Shown here: positions 13,765 through 22,128 of the stretch, in pieces
Layout of the letters: every line of letters starts with the position of its first letter
How positions within the stretch are numbered: position 1 is the stretch's first letter
Source: JBPYFK01 sp051984675
Lineage (GTDB): Bacteria > Actinomycetota > Actinomycetes > Mycobacteriales > Pseudonocardiaceae
Direction: 5' to 3'
DNA length: 32,448 nucleotides
NCBI GenBank assembly: GCA_051984675.1
Contig: JBPYFK010000090.1
Span: forward strand, 1 to 32,448
Program-made: the position numbers and the translations under genes
The notes under the pieces: generated by a model
Databases searched by the model: none
Told to the model about the DNA's origin: nothing
What the model saw: the letters and a program-made list of their open reading frames with translations, nothing else

Positions 13765-14147
13765 GCCGGCCTCCCGAAGACGTCACGGGGACCGTCCCAG
13801 AGTAGGCCGGAGACAACGGACCGGCCCGGGCCGAAAGGGCATCGTCTCGCGGACTCGCGCCTGGACGCATGACGCTATAGCTAGTCGGACTCGTTCAAAT
13901 GCGACCAGAGCAAGCCGCACGTTGACATGGCGTCCCGCGGGCGCTCGCGGCCCGGCCACACTGCGCCAAAACAAGAGGCTAAGGACGGTCGTGTATACCG
14001 ACACAGCGGTAATGACGATGTGATCTTGCTGACTCTTTTTGCGTTGTTCTTTTTTGTTAACCCAGTCTTCCGTCTCGCTGTAATTGTCGGGTCATCCTCG
14101 CTGTCGATGCTGATTGGTGCGGGAAATCCCTGCCAGAGGAGGAAGTC
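13765..14147. promoter_or_regulatory. Intergenic region between divergent membrane-protein genes
   Basis: No convincing gene. The right part (14028-14060) is T-rich (ctctttttgcgttgttcttttttg), unlike the surrounding GC-rich DNA, and probably holds the promoter or an attenuating pyrimidine tract for the AbrB-family gene. GAGGAGG at 14136-14142 serves ATG 14148. A T-rich ORF overlapping the gene start (from GTG 14020) is considered a shadow. Confidence 0.4.
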
Positions 14148-15413
14148 ATGTTAACGCATGATAGCTCGAATGTTGCATTGACGAGGAAGGTATTGATATC
14201 GATCAGCCAACTAATTGTCAACGTCAAGCGCCAGATGATCAATATCACGTTATTGACTGCTGTTGCGCGGTGGATGGGACTCATCGCCGCTGGCTACTTC
14301 CTGGGATTGGGGGGACGGCTGGCTGGCATTCCAGCCCCTCATCTGTTGGCCGGCTTGATGGTCGGTGTCGGCGTCGCGCTGTCTGGACTGGTTTCCGACC
14401 GGATTCCCCGCTCAGCCTACCGATGGGTGCAGGCGCTGGTGGGCGTGACGATGGGAAGCTACATGGACCTGTCCGCGCTGCGCTCAGCCGCGCCGGCGGC
14501 ATTGCCGCTGACCGCGGTCACCGCTGCCACTGTTGTGCTGAGCATCTGGGTGGCGTTTCGCCTGTCTCGCCGTGGCAGGCTTGACCGGCCGACCGCGACG
14601 TTGAGCATGGTGCCCGGGGCGGCCAGCGCGATGACCGTGGCCGCCGACGATCTGGATGTCGATATTCGGGTGGTTGGCGTCTCGCAGTATCTGCGCCTGG
14701 GTTTGGTTGCCGTGGCCACCCCGTTCGTCGCCACCGCGCTCGCGCCCGAATCGTCCTCGTCACCCCACCATTCCTCGATATCGGCTGGGCTCACGCACCT
14801 GGTCACCGGGCACAACCAGGTGGCGGGTCTGCTGGGGCTCGTGGCGCTGGCTGTCCTGGGGACTCAGATGGGCCAACGCTTGGCCCTGCCCGCCGCCGCC
14901 GTGCTGGGGCCAATGTTGATCTCGGCTGTAGCCGTGTCCACCGGTGCCGCTCAAGGGTTCGCGCCCGACGGCATTCTGCAGGACTTCGTATTCACCTTGG
15001 TGGGGTTGGAAGTCGGCTTGCGTTTCACCCGCCGATCCCTGGTGCGGCTGCGCGGTCTGCTGCCCCGCATCTTGGTTGGCAGCCTCCTGGTCATCCTGGG
15101 TTGCGGAGTGTTGTCGTGGGCTCTTGCCGTGCTCACGAACATCTCGCTGATGGATGCCTACCTGGCCACCACTCCCGGAGGCATCTACCTTGTCATCCCG
15201 GTCGCGCTGGCGCTGCACGCCAACCTGGCGCTGGTTTCCACGGTGCAGAGTCTGCGGCTGTTTGTCGTGGTCCTGCTTGCACCACCACTCGTGCGTTGGG
15301 CATTGCACACGACGAAGAACCGGGAGAAGTCCGAGTCGAGGACGGGCGACGAGGCAACCACTGTGCCTGCTGCGGAACCCGAGCTCGCGGCAGCTGGCCA
15401 CCAGTCGGGTTAG
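14148..15413 (+). CDS. AbrB-family (AbrB duplication) membrane protein
   Basis: The 421-residue protein has GAGGAGG 5 nt before ATG 14148. About ten membrane segments form two similar halves, each with a pattern of the AbrB/YdfD-type membrane family: HLLAGLMVGVGVALSG... SMVPGAASAM in the first half, and ...AAAVLGPMLISAVAVS... TTPGGIYLVIP in the second. The duplicated P-G-A/G-G motif is the family mark. These proteins are putative transporters (E. coli AbrB-type, unrelated to the DNA-binding AbrB). The N-terminal 35 residues, with Ile/Asn-rich composition, are unusual and AT-rich, so the true start could be internal (ATG 14238). The C-terminal tail is polar. Confidence 0.8.
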   Translation: MLTHDSSNVALTRKVLISISQLIVNVKRQMINITLLTAVARWMGLIAAGYFLGLGGRLAGIPAPHLLAGLMVGVGVALSGLVSDRIPRSAYRWVQALVGVTMGSYMDLSALRSAAPAALPLTAVTAATVVLSIWVAFRLSRRGRLDRPTATLSMVPGAASAMTVAADDLDVDIRVVGVSQYLRLGLVAVATPFVATALAPESSSSPHHSSISAGLTHLVTGHNQVAGLLGLVALAVLGTQMGQRLALPAAAVLGPMLISAVAVSTGAAQGFAPDGILQDFVFTLVGLEVGLRFTRRSLVRLRGLLPRILVGSLLVILGCGVLSWALAVLTNISLMDAYLATTPGGIYLVIPVALALHANLALVSTVQSLRLFVVVLLAPPLVRWALHTTKNREKSESRTGDEATTVPAAEPELAAAGHQSG

Positions 15414-15508
15414 CCACTAAGACACACATCGGCCAGCCGACTGTCGAGGGCAACCGCGTCAGTGGCGGAAAGGGCTTGCCAACGATGCCAAGCCTCGGCC
15501 AGCACTCG

Positions 15509-16312
15509 CTAGTTCTTGACGCCGATTGCTCCGTACAGCCAACCGGTCGCCTCGGGTGCTGGGTCGTGCGGGTCGGGTCGCCAGCGGTCGAGGGTGACCA
15601 GGCCGGGGTCTACGAGGTCGAAGCCGTCGAAGAAGGGGACGATATCGGCGTACTCGCGGAAGTAGGCAGGCGTCGGCGTCTTCCGGTAGATCGACTCGAC
15701 CTCGTTGACCCAGTCCGGTGATTTGCCGTCCCTGGTGGCGTGGGTGGCGGTGAGGAAGCTGCCTGGCGCCAGGGAATCGTGCAGAGACCCCATCACATGG
15801 GGGCGTTCCTCGGCGGTGAGGAAGTGGATCATGGCGATCATGAGCACTCCGACGGGTTCGTCGAAGTCGAGCAGCTTCCTGGTCTTGGGATGGTCGAGCA
15901 CGTCGGCCGGGTAGTGCATGTCGGCGGCTGCGATCGTGGTGTTGTCATTGGTGGCCAGCAGTGCGCGGCCGAAGGTTCGGACGACGGGGTCGTTGTCGAC
16001 GTAGACCACGCGCGCCTCGGGGTCGATTTCTTGCGCGACCTCGTGGGTGTTGCGCTGGGTCGGTAGGCCGGAGCCGATGTCGAGGAACTGTCGGATGCCC
16101 TGGCGGGCCATGTACCGCACCGCACGGCGTAAGAACGCCCGATTCTCCAGGGCGAGCCCGCGGATCTCCGACATGGGCACGGGCATCTGGTGGACAGCGT
16201 CGCGGTCGACCTGGAAGTTGTCCTTGCCTCCCAGGTAATAGTCATACATCCGCGCGACGCTGGGTTTGCTGGTGTCGATCGACGCTGAGCCGGGATCGTC
16301 GTGCTGAGCCAT
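15509..16312 (-). CDS. SAM-dependent methyltransferase, DUF574 (PF04672) type
   Basis: The 267-residue protein has GGAGGAGG 8 nt before ATG 16312. The start (PSVARMYDYYLGGKDNFQVDR) and the SAM-binding glycine motif (QFLDIGSGLPT, about residues 75-85) with VVYVDNDP after the second strand are diagnostic for the S-adenosylmethionine-dependent family abundant in streptomycetes and Pseudonocardiaceae. The substrate is unknown for nearly all members. It is convergent with the AbrB-family gene (95 nt gap) and monocistronic. Confidence 0.9.
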   Translation of the reverse strand: MAQHDDPGSASIDTSKPSVARMYDYYLGGKDNFQVDRDAVHQMPVPMSEIRGLALENRAFLRRAVRYMARQGIRQFLDIGSGLPTQRNTHEVAQEIDPEARVVYVDNDPVVRTFGRALLATNDNTTIAAADMHYPADVLDHPKTRKLLDFDEPVGVLMIAMIHFLTAEERPHVMGSLHDSLAPGSFLTATHATRDGKSPDWVNEVESIYRKTPTPAYFREYADIVPFFDGFDLVDPGLVTLDRWRPDPHDPAPEATGWLYGAIGVKN

Positions 16313-17085
16313 GACCGTGACCTCCTCCGGACCCAGTGATCACCCTAACCGTGAAGGCCCTGAATTCGTGAGGCACATCGAGGTGGTCAGTGCCAGCTTC
16401 GGCGCTTGATCCTTGTGAGAAGCGGCTACCTCGGGTCCACCCCGTTGTGTGAGATGTATCACTCATCGAAGCAAGGTCCAGGTGGTCGTGGAGGTCGTTG
16501 ATCGACAGACGAGGATGCCCCACAGATCAACGACCTTTACGGGCAGCAGTGGTCGAGGGTTTCCTGTCGGGTGCTGATCGTCGAATGTGACGTACCTAAC
16601 ATGAGGTGAGTGAGGGGATTCATGGATCGTCGACCTCTCAGCGCTGAAGTCGTTGCCCTGCTGTTCTCGCGCACTCGATGCGCGCCAGAAACCGGCGATG
16701 AACTGCCGAAACCCGTGCGATGCGGTGGCCGTGGGCAGTTCGTGGCGCCAGAAGGCGCCCGATAGAGTGACCGGCTGCATCGCGGGATCTGGTTCGCTCC
16801 CAGAGGGCGCCGGCTGCCCCATGAGCTGTGTTTCCCATCCGCCTGAGACGATCATCGACTGGTCGGGGAGGCACGCCCCGGCTGTCGCCAGCTCCCGCCG
16901 GCAGCGTCCGCATGTGTCCGTAGTTGTCCGGCCCCGGCAAGAACACGACAGACGAACGCTATCGTTCACCCGGCAGAGTGACGTGAATGCGACACGAACA
17001 CGAATCCGTACGGCGTCCGACGCTTTCGGCAGCCGCGTGTCCTGTCGCGGTGGCCGCGAGGCGACCTGTGAAAAAGGAGGTGTGA
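16313..17085. other. 773-nt stretch with no convincing gene; contains a 12-bp inverted repeat
   Basis: Long overlapping open frames exist on both strands, but none shows a ribosome binding site, domain or biased codon use. At 16492-16503 and 16525-16536 a perfect 12-bp inverted repeat (AGGTCGTTGATC / GATCAACGACCT) flanks 21 nt and is followed by TTTAC. It could be a weak terminator, an operator or the end of a lost insertion sequence. AAGGAGG at 17074-17080 belongs to the next gene. Confidence 0.5.
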
Positions 17086-18945
17086 ATGGACGGCGCGGGT
17101 TGGCGCCCACCGGGGCGCGGAGATCGTGACGGCAAGCCCGCCAGATCTGCCCAGCCTCCGAATCGCGGTCGTCCTCGCCAGGAGTCGACGCCTGGAGACC
17201 GTGCGCAAGGCGGACGTCCCACACCGCAGCCGCGTCGCGGAGCGACGCCGGGCGGCCCAGCCGCCCCGCCTGGCGGGCGCCCCCGGCCGGCGGCGGAGTC
17301 CGCCGCCCAGCCGGCTGGAGCCGCCGCGACCGCCGGGCCGCCCCCGTCGAAACCGCCTGCGGACCCGTGGAGCCAGGCCGGCTCTGGATGGTCGTTCGGG
17401 CCGGCGATGGCCGGGAAGATCGCGCTGAGCGTCGTGTCGCTTCTTGTGTTCACCCTGACCGGCTTCGCGTGGGCGCAGTACAGCAGCCTCTACAAGTCCG
17501 GGGTGTTGGCCGGCGAGGCGACCTCGTCCGGCAAGGACACCAACATCCTGATCATGGGTCTGGACAGCCGCCTCGACGAGAGCGGCAACCCACTGCCCCC
17601 CGACATGTATGAGGCGCTGCACGCCGGTGATCAGAGCAACGGCGGGCAGAACTCCAACGTGCTGATCCTCTTACACGTCCCGGGCGACGGCAGCCGCGCC
17701 ACCTCCATCTCGATCCCCCGGGACGACTACGTCGACTTTCCGGGGTGCCCCTACGGGCAGTGCAAGGGCAAGATCAAGCAGGCCTACGGGTTGTCGTACT
17801 CCCAGGAGCACGACAAGCTGGTCAGCCAGGGCGTGACCGACCCGTCGCAGATCAACCAGCAGAGCCGCGACGCCGGGCGCAAGACCGAGATCGACACCGT
17901 CCGGCACTTCGTCGGCGGCGAACCGGTCGACCACTTCGTCGAGATCACCATGGCCGCGTTCTTCCAGATCGCGCGGGTCGTGCAGCCGATCACGGTGTGT
18001 GTCAACGAGAGCACGTCGGACCGCTTCTCGGGTGCGAACTTCCACCAGGGCATGCAACAGATCAATGCGCAGCAGGCGGTGGCGTTCGTCCGGCAGCGGC
18101 GCGACGCCAACATCCCGGACTTCAACGAGCTTGACCGGGAACGGCGCCAGCAGGCCTTCATTTCCTCGCTGGCCTACCAGCTGAAGCAGGCGGGCACGAT
18201 GACCAACCCGTCCAAGCTGTCCGGCCTGCTCAACGTGGCCCAGAGCAACATCGCCATGGACGAGGGCCTGGACCCGCTGTCGTTCGCCCAGCAGGCGACG
18301 AACCTGACCGGCGGCAACGTCTCCTTCGTCACGTTGCCGATCGCCGGCCCCGGGAAGGACAACGCGGGCGAGGACATCAACCTCGTCAACGTGCCGCAGG
18401 TCCAGATGATGGTCCACCAGCTGATCGGGGGGAAGACCCCGCTGCCGCCGCCCCCGCCGCCACCCAGCGGCACCGTCGACGTCGTCAACGCGTCCGGGCA
18501 GAGCGGGCTTGCTGCCCAGCTCGAAAAGGGCTTGGGCGCCAAGGGCTACACCCAGGGCTCGGCGGGTAACGGTTCGCAGAACCTCAATCACTCGTCGGTG
18601 CGCTACTCCGGTGACCAGCAGGCGGCCACGGGGCTGTCCAACCTGCTTGGCGGGATTCCGATCGAGCAGGACCCGAACGTGCCCGCCGGCCATCTGAAGG
18701 TCGTTGTCGGCACCGACTTCAGCATGCCGGCCTCGCTGGCTTCCGACTCGTCGGGAGGCGACTCGGCAGCCGCCGGCGCCGGGGGTGCGGGCGGGGCCAA
18801 CGCCGCCGTCGCCGGCTTCCCAGCCACGCAGCCGGCGCCGGCGCAGCCGCCGCCGGGGCCTCCGGGCGGCGCACCCGCGCCAAACCCGCCCAACCCGAAC
18901 CAGCCCAGCGCGCTGAGTGGTGGCGGAATCCCCTGCGTCAAGTAG
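17086..18945 (+). CDS. LytR-CpsA-Psr (LCP) family cell-wall ligase
   Basis: The 619-residue protein starts at ATG 17086 with AAGGAGG 5 nt upstream. Residues 1-105 are a cytoplasmic Pro/Arg/Gly-rich region, one membrane helix follows (KIALSVVSLLVFTLTGFAW, about 110-130), then the LCP domain from residue 151 (DTNILIMGLDSR ... SIPRDDYVDFPG ... RQRRDANIPDFNELDRERRQ) with its conserved Asp/Arg residues. A LytR_C domain follows at about 463-548 (TVDVVNASGQSGLA). The tail is Gly/Ala/Pro low complexity. LCP enzymes transfer lipid-linked glycopolymers (arabinogalactan in mycolata) to peptidoglycan outside the membrane. The very long Pro-rich ends are characteristic of Pseudonocardiaceae. Confidence 0.92.
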   Translation: MDGAGWRPPGRGDRDGKPARSAQPPNRGRPRQESTPGDRAQGGRPTPQPRRGATPGGPAAPPGGRPRPAAESAAQPAGAAATAGPPPSKPPADPWSQAGSGWSFGPAMAGKIALSVVSLLVFTLTGFAWAQYSSLYKSGVLAGEATSSGKDTNILIMGLDSRLDESGNPLPPDMYEALHAGDQSNGGQNSNVLILLHVPGDGSRATSISIPRDDYVDFPGCPYGQCKGKIKQAYGLSYSQEHDKLVSQGVTDPSQINQQSRDAGRKTEIDTVRHFVGGEPVDHFVEITMAAFFQIARVVQPITVCVNESTSDRFSGANFHQGMQQINAQQAVAFVRQRRDANIPDFNELDRERRQQAFISSLAYQLKQAGTMTNPSKLSGLLNVAQSNIAMDEGLDPLSFAQQATNLTGGNVSFVTLPIAGPGKDNAGEDINLVNVPQVQMMVHQLIGGKTPLPPPPPPPSGTVDVVNASGQSGLAAQLEKGLGAKGYTQGSAGNGSQNLNHSSVRYSGDQQAATGLSNLLGGIPIEQDPNVPAGHLKVVVGTDFSMPASLASDSSGGDSAAAGAGGAGGANAAVAGFPATQPAPAQPPPGPPGGAPAPNPPNPNQPSALSGGGIPCVK

Positions 18946-18957
18946 TTGCACCTGCGG

Positions 18958-18991
18958 GGCCTCGATTCGCTGTACGGAGCGAGCCGGGGCC
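18958..18991 (+). terminator. Imperfect GC-rich hairpin
   Basis: Starting 13 nt after the stop of the LCP gene, GGCCTCGATTCGCT pairs with AGCGAGCCGGGGCC across a short loop, with two or three mismatches or wobbles. It is a plausible terminator for the LCP transcript. Confidence 0.5.
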
Positions 18992-19074
18992 CTGCGGTGT
19001 CTCTTGTGGACGGTGATTTTCGGTCAAGCATCCATTGTGGATGGTCAGGTTGTGGTGCCCGGCTCACCGGGGCG

Positions 19075-19104
19075 TTGACGGATCGTTCAACAATTCTCTA
19101 GTGT
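19075..19104 (+). promoter_or_regulatory. Leaderless promoter of the DUF1445 gene
   Basis: TTGACG (19075-19080), an 18-nt spacer and TAGTGT (19099-19104) form a good vegetative promoter. The -10 ends 6 nt before ATG 19111, placing the transcription start at the start codon, and no Shine-Dalgarno is present. Confidence 0.65.
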
Positions 19105-19110
19105 TCTGGC

Positions 19111-19905
19111 ATGCGTCAGACGTCCGACCGGTCGGCGCTGAGCCCGGAGCGAGCACGCATGATCTTCCGGGCCGGCACCGCCGCACCCACGGCCGGGTGG
19201 GCCGACGGATACGCCCAGGCAAACCTCATCGCTGTTCCCGCCGACTGGGCTTACGACGTGCTGCTGTTCTGCCAACGCAATCCCAAGCCCTGCCCGGTGC
19301 TGGACGTCACCGACCCGGGCAGCGCCACCACCCCGCTCGCGCCGGACGCCGACCTGCGCACCGACCTTCCGCGCTATCGCGTGTGGCGGGACGGCGAGCT
19401 GGTGGCGGAACCCACGGACATCACCGACATCTGGCGGGACGACCTCGTCACGTTCCTCATCGGCTGTAGCTTCACCTTCGAAACCGCGCTGGCCAGGGCC
19501 GGCGTCCCGCTGCGTCACGTCGAGCAGGGACGCAACGTCGCCATGTACGTGACGAACCGGCCGTGCCGGCCCGCCGGCCGCATCCACGGGCCGATGGTCG
19601 TGTCGCTGCGGCCGATTCCCGCCGAACTCTCCGAGACCGCCACGACCGTCAGCGGCCGGATGCCGGCCGTGCACGGCGCGCCGGTACATTCCGGTGACCC
19701 CGTCGAGCTGGGCATCACCGACCTCAACCACCCGGACTTCGGTGATCCGGTCCATGCCGAACCCGGTGACATTCCGATGTTCTGGGCATGCGGAGTCACG
19801 CCGCAGGCGGCCGTGATGGATTCCCGCCCGCCGCTGGCCATCACCCACGCTCCCGGGCACATGTTCATCACCGACATGCCCGACAGCGCCTACCGGATCG
19901 CCTGA
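19111..19905 (+). CDS. DUF1445 / D-glutamate cyclase-like (putative hydro-lyase) protein
   Basis: The 264-residue protein matches the YcsI/DUF1445 family over its length: an N-terminal FRAGTAAPTAGWADGYAQAN, the central ITDIWRDDLVTFLIGCSFTFE, NRPCRPAGRIHGPMVVSLRP, and a C-terminal FWACGVTPQAAV ... THAPGHMFITD. Members are annotated as putative hydro-lyases, and mammalian relatives convert D-glutamate to 5-oxo-D-proline; the bacterial substrate is not settled. It is likely transcribed alone from a leaderless promoter. Confidence 0.9.
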   Translation: MRQTSDRSALSPERARMIFRAGTAAPTAGWADGYAQANLIAVPADWAYDVLLFCQRNPKPCPVLDVTDPGSATTPLAPDADLRTDLPRYRVWRDGELVAEPTDITDIWRDDLVTFLIGCSFTFETALARAGVPLRHVEQGRNVAMYVTNRPCRPAGRIHGPMVVSLRPIPAELSETATTVSGRMPAVHGAPVHSGDPVELGITDLNHPDFGDPVHAEPGDIPMFWACGVTPQAAVMDSRPPLAITHAPGHMFITDMPDSAYRIA

Positions 19906-19933
19906 GATCGCCGACGGCGCGAACCCGTGCCCG

Positions 19934-20185
19934 TCAGCGCTTGCCGCTGTTGGCGCGAGATCTCGGTCGTCTCTTCGACGTGCTCTTTCCCGCATTCCGT
20001 GCGGACTTTTCCCGGTTGGTACGGTCGTCCTCGCGGTCGTTGGCGCCGAGCACGGAGTCGATCAGTTCAGCGGCGAACTCGGGCGGCGCGGAAAGATCCC
20101 AGTCACCGGTATCGAGTTCGGGTATCTCACGCAGCAGCGCGGCATAGATGGGACCGGGCACTCCTGCGGTGACGCGTTCAGTCAT
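19934..20185 (-). CDS. 83-residue protein with W-x4-PP-x-F motif and basic tail
   Basis: GAGGAGG about 8 nt before ATG 20185 decides this start; the frame upstream is open but non-coding in appearance. The N-terminal half has PIYAALLREIPELDTGDWD followed by PPEFAAEL (Trp29, Pro34-35, Phe37). The C-terminal half is Arg/Lys/Asn-rich (KSTSKRRPRSR). The same layout occurs in the 179-residue protein at 21580-22119, so the two are paralogues. No known domain is recognised. The basic tail could bind nucleic acid or anionic polymers. Confidence 0.7.
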   Translation of the reverse strand: MTERVTAGVPGPIYAALLREIPELDTGDWDLSAPPEFAAELIDSVLGANDREDDRTNREKSARNAGKSTSKRRPRSRANSGKR

Positions 20186-20326
20186 TGCTGGTGGCCCTCC
20201 TCGACTCGCCGAGGCGTGGTGCCCGCCCGCCGCCTGGTGGACGTGACCCACACCCCCGGGTGTTCTGCGGTGCTCTGCCGGGGGAAGCGGCGGGTGGCCG
20301 GTCAGCGCCGCCGGTACGGTACGAAC

Positions 20327-20540
20327 GCGAAGGCCGCAGGTGTGCCCAGCGGCCTTCGCGCTCGCCTGCCTTCCTCCCACCGCGGGTGAGTCGTACCGGT
20401 GACCCCGTTGATGCAGGCGAGCTCTGGGGCCTCCGGGTCCGCGGGTGTCGTGGCCGGAGTTCGGGGCTCCGCCACGTACTGGTCGCACGAAGCGAGTTCA
20501 CCCGCGTCGGGGGTGTGGGTGCGGCTCGCTTCGTGCGACC
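20327..20540. ncRNA. Cluster of strong inverted repeats: candidate structured RNA
   Basis: Four stems occur in 214 nt. They are a perfect 11-bp pair (20327-20337 / 20349-20359), an adjoining perfect 10-bp pair enclosing 43 nt with smaller internal hairpins (20360-20369 / 20413-20422), a 6-bp pair (20431-20436 / 20454-20459), and a perfect 16-bp pair with an inner 5-bp stem (20481-20496 / 20525-20540). They lie in a 717-nt gap between divergent genes. If transcribed leftwards they form the leader of the 83-residue gene; rightwards, a free RNA. No known riboswitch class was recognised. The remaining DNA (20541-20858) shows no convincing gene. Confidence 0.4.
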
Positions 20541-20858
20541 GCGATCTCACCCAGTGTGAGCGTGTCCCGATCTCGGGTGTTCCGCAGCGCAAGGGGGCCG
20601 GATGTGATCGATCAGCGTACGAATCGCCGCCCACAATCACCCGGTGGAGCCACATCGCGGGTTCGCAGGGGGCCCACACGGGACACCAACTGTGGGGCGC
20701 CTGTTGTCACTCCTTGGTGTATGAGCTGGACGCTCACGGCGTTTCGGCGCGGGAGCGGCGTAGGGCGGCGCCCAGACTGCGCAGGGCTGGCCATGCTGCC
20801 GTGGCACGGCGCCGGTTTCCTTGACTTTCGGCGGCCACACCCGCGTGCCAGCACTGCC

Positions 20859-20888
20859 TTGTCAACCTTTTCAACCGATGCCTAGCAA
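20859..20888 (+). promoter_or_regulatory. Possible promoter of the chaplin-like gene
   Basis: TTGTCA (20859-20864) and TAGCAA (20883-20888) are 18 nt apart. GAGGT at 20891-20895 then precedes GTG 20903. The start of transcription would be close to the ribosome binding site, so the assignment is tentative. Confidence 0.3.
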
Positions 20889-20902
20889 GTGAGGTCGTCA
20901 GA

Positions 20903-21370
20903 GTGCCGAACAAGGTCCGTCTGGCTGGCGCTTCCGCAGCCGCGTTCAGCGCCCTTCTCGCGTTTGTTCCCACAGCGTTCGGTGATTCCGCCAACGACAA
21001 CGGTGTGAATGGCGGGAACGGCAACAACGCCAGCGTCATCCCGGTGCAGCTGTGCAACGACAACGTCGCCGCCGCGGTCGGCGTCATCGTGCCGCTGCTG
21101 TCGCCAACGTCCGCCCAGTGCACCAACGCACCGGTCGTGGACCACCCGGTCGCTTCGGGAGGGTCGGAGCAGCAGCCCCCGGAACAGCCGGGCACGTCCC
21201 CGGTACAGCCGGGTACGCCCCCGGTACAGCCGGGTACGCCCCCGGAACACAAGGTTCAGCCGCCGAAGCACCACCAGCCGGGCCCGTCGGCCCAGCCCAA
21301 TGGTGGGGGTGAGCTGCCCTACGCACCAGCCCCGAGCCCGATCGCGGGACACCACGCGGTCACGGGGTAA
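20903..21370 (+). CDS. Chaplin-like secreted protein with Pro-rich tail
   Basis: From GTG 20903 the 155-residue protein has a signal peptide (basic start, LAGASAAAFSALLAFVPTAFG, cleavage near residue 27). A short chaplin-like segment follows: Gly/Asn-rich, then SVIPVQLCNDNVAAAVGVI and a second Cys (Cys51, Cys73). Chaplins are small amyloid-forming surface proteins of actinomycetes with two such cysteines. The rest is a Pro-rich region with a 15-bp repeat coding VQPGTPP three times. The resemblance to DUF320 chaplins is in pattern; the Pro-rich tail could anchor it in the wall. A clear terminator hairpin follows. Confidence 0.6.
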   Translation: MPNKVRLAGASAAAFSALLAFVPTAFGDSANDNGVNGGNGNNASVIPVQLCNDNVAAAVGVIVPLLSPTSAQCTNAPVVDHPVASGGSEQQPPEQPGTSPVQPGTPPVQPGTPPEHKVQPPKHHQPGPSAQPNGGGELPYAPAPSPIAGHHAVTG

Positions 21371-21385
21371 CCGTGTGAGAACGGA

Positions 21386-21426
21386 GCGGGCGGCCGGAAC
21401 GTGCGTGGTACGTACCGGCCGCCCGC
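21386..21426 (+). terminator. Perfect 12-bp GC hairpin
   Basis: GCGGGCGGCCGG (21386-21397) pairs with CCGGCCGCCCGC (21415-21426); ACGT in both inner ends extends the stem. It follows the chaplin-like gene by 15 nt. No U tract, as usual in high-GC actinobacteria. Confidence 0.7.
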
Positions 21427-21579
21427 AGCATGTCTGACCCTTTAGGCGGAAAATCGAAATCCACTCGTTCGTGTGGTCTGTCGTCGGAGTGGGTGTTCGA
21501 TCGGACACCGAGATGTTTGGCTGCTGCAGCGGTCGTTGATCCCCCAGCGCCAGTAGATAACCGACAAAGGGGACCCGCC

Positions 21580-22119
21580 ATGACACAACAGGCCACGCAT
21601 CCGGCCAGCACCAGCGGACCCAACCCGATCTACGCCGAGCTGACCCGAGAGATCCGCATCCCGGAGGTCGCCGAGTGGACCTTCTCCGACCCGCCGAGTT
21701 TCGTCGCCGACTTGACCCTTGAAACGCTGAGCGGACGGCACCGTGGAGACGAGGTGTCTCGGACCAACGCCGCAGCGTGGAACCTGGCCGAACCGCCGCG
21801 CTTCGCGGCCGAAGTGGCGGGCGGCTCGGGTGGACGGCACCGCGACGAGGACACGGGACCGCCGGACGTCCCGGAAGCGGCAGCCACCACGGCTTCGAAG
21901 AAGTCACCCACCCGGAAGAGCCGGACCACAAAGACCGCGACCGGGCAGGCGAAAGTGGGGCAGGCGAAAGTGGGGCAGGCCGGAACCCGCAAAGCGGGAA
22001 CGAGGAAGGCCGCGCCGAGAAGGACGACCGCCAAGAAGAACGGTTCCACCAGCGCTCGGAACACGGATCACAACGACGCCGACAGTCACCTGGACGCCAG
22101 CGAGGAAGCAGCGTCATAA
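21580..22119 (+). CDS. 179-residue protein with two W-x4-PP-x-F motifs and histone-like basic tail
   Basis: ATG 21580 has AAAGGGG about 7 nt upstream. The first part (NPIYAELTREIRIPEVAEW) aligns with the 83-residue protein at 19934-20185. The motif W-x4-PP-x-F occurs twice (Trp33/Pro38-39/Phe41 and Trp67/Pro72-73/Phe75), each followed by GRHRG/DE. The C-terminal 80 residues are Lys/Arg/Ala/Thr-rich (KKSPTRKSRTTK; AAPRRTTAKKN), like the tails of HupB or other nucleoid proteins, and include a GQAKV tandem repeat. No domain is recognised. It may be a nucleic-acid- or membrane-associated adaptor. Confidence 0.7.
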   Translation: MTQQATHPASTSGPNPIYAELTREIRIPEVAEWTFSDPPSFVADLTLETLSGRHRGDEVSRTNAAAWNLAEPPRFAAEVAGGSGGRHRDEDTGPPDVPEAAATTASKKSPTRKSRTTKTATGQAKVGQAKVGQAGTRKAGTRKAAPRRTTAKKNGSTSARNTDHNDADSHLDASEEAAS

Positions 22120-22128
22120 CGTGCCATG

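Noticed and set aside
14020..14154. Hydrophobic leader peptide overlapping the AbrB-family start
   Set aside because: The hydrophobic composition simply reflects T-rich DNA; no ribosome binding site precedes the GTG.
16463..17224. Minus-strand frame of 253 codons in the gap before the LCP gene
   Set aside because: No ribosome binding site or recognisable domain; it runs into the LCP coding region and competes with equally long frames on the other strand.
17671..18951. Minus-strand open frame of 426 codons
   Set aside because: Complete overlap with the LCP gene; Arg/Val/Gly/Leu-rich shadow without any domain.
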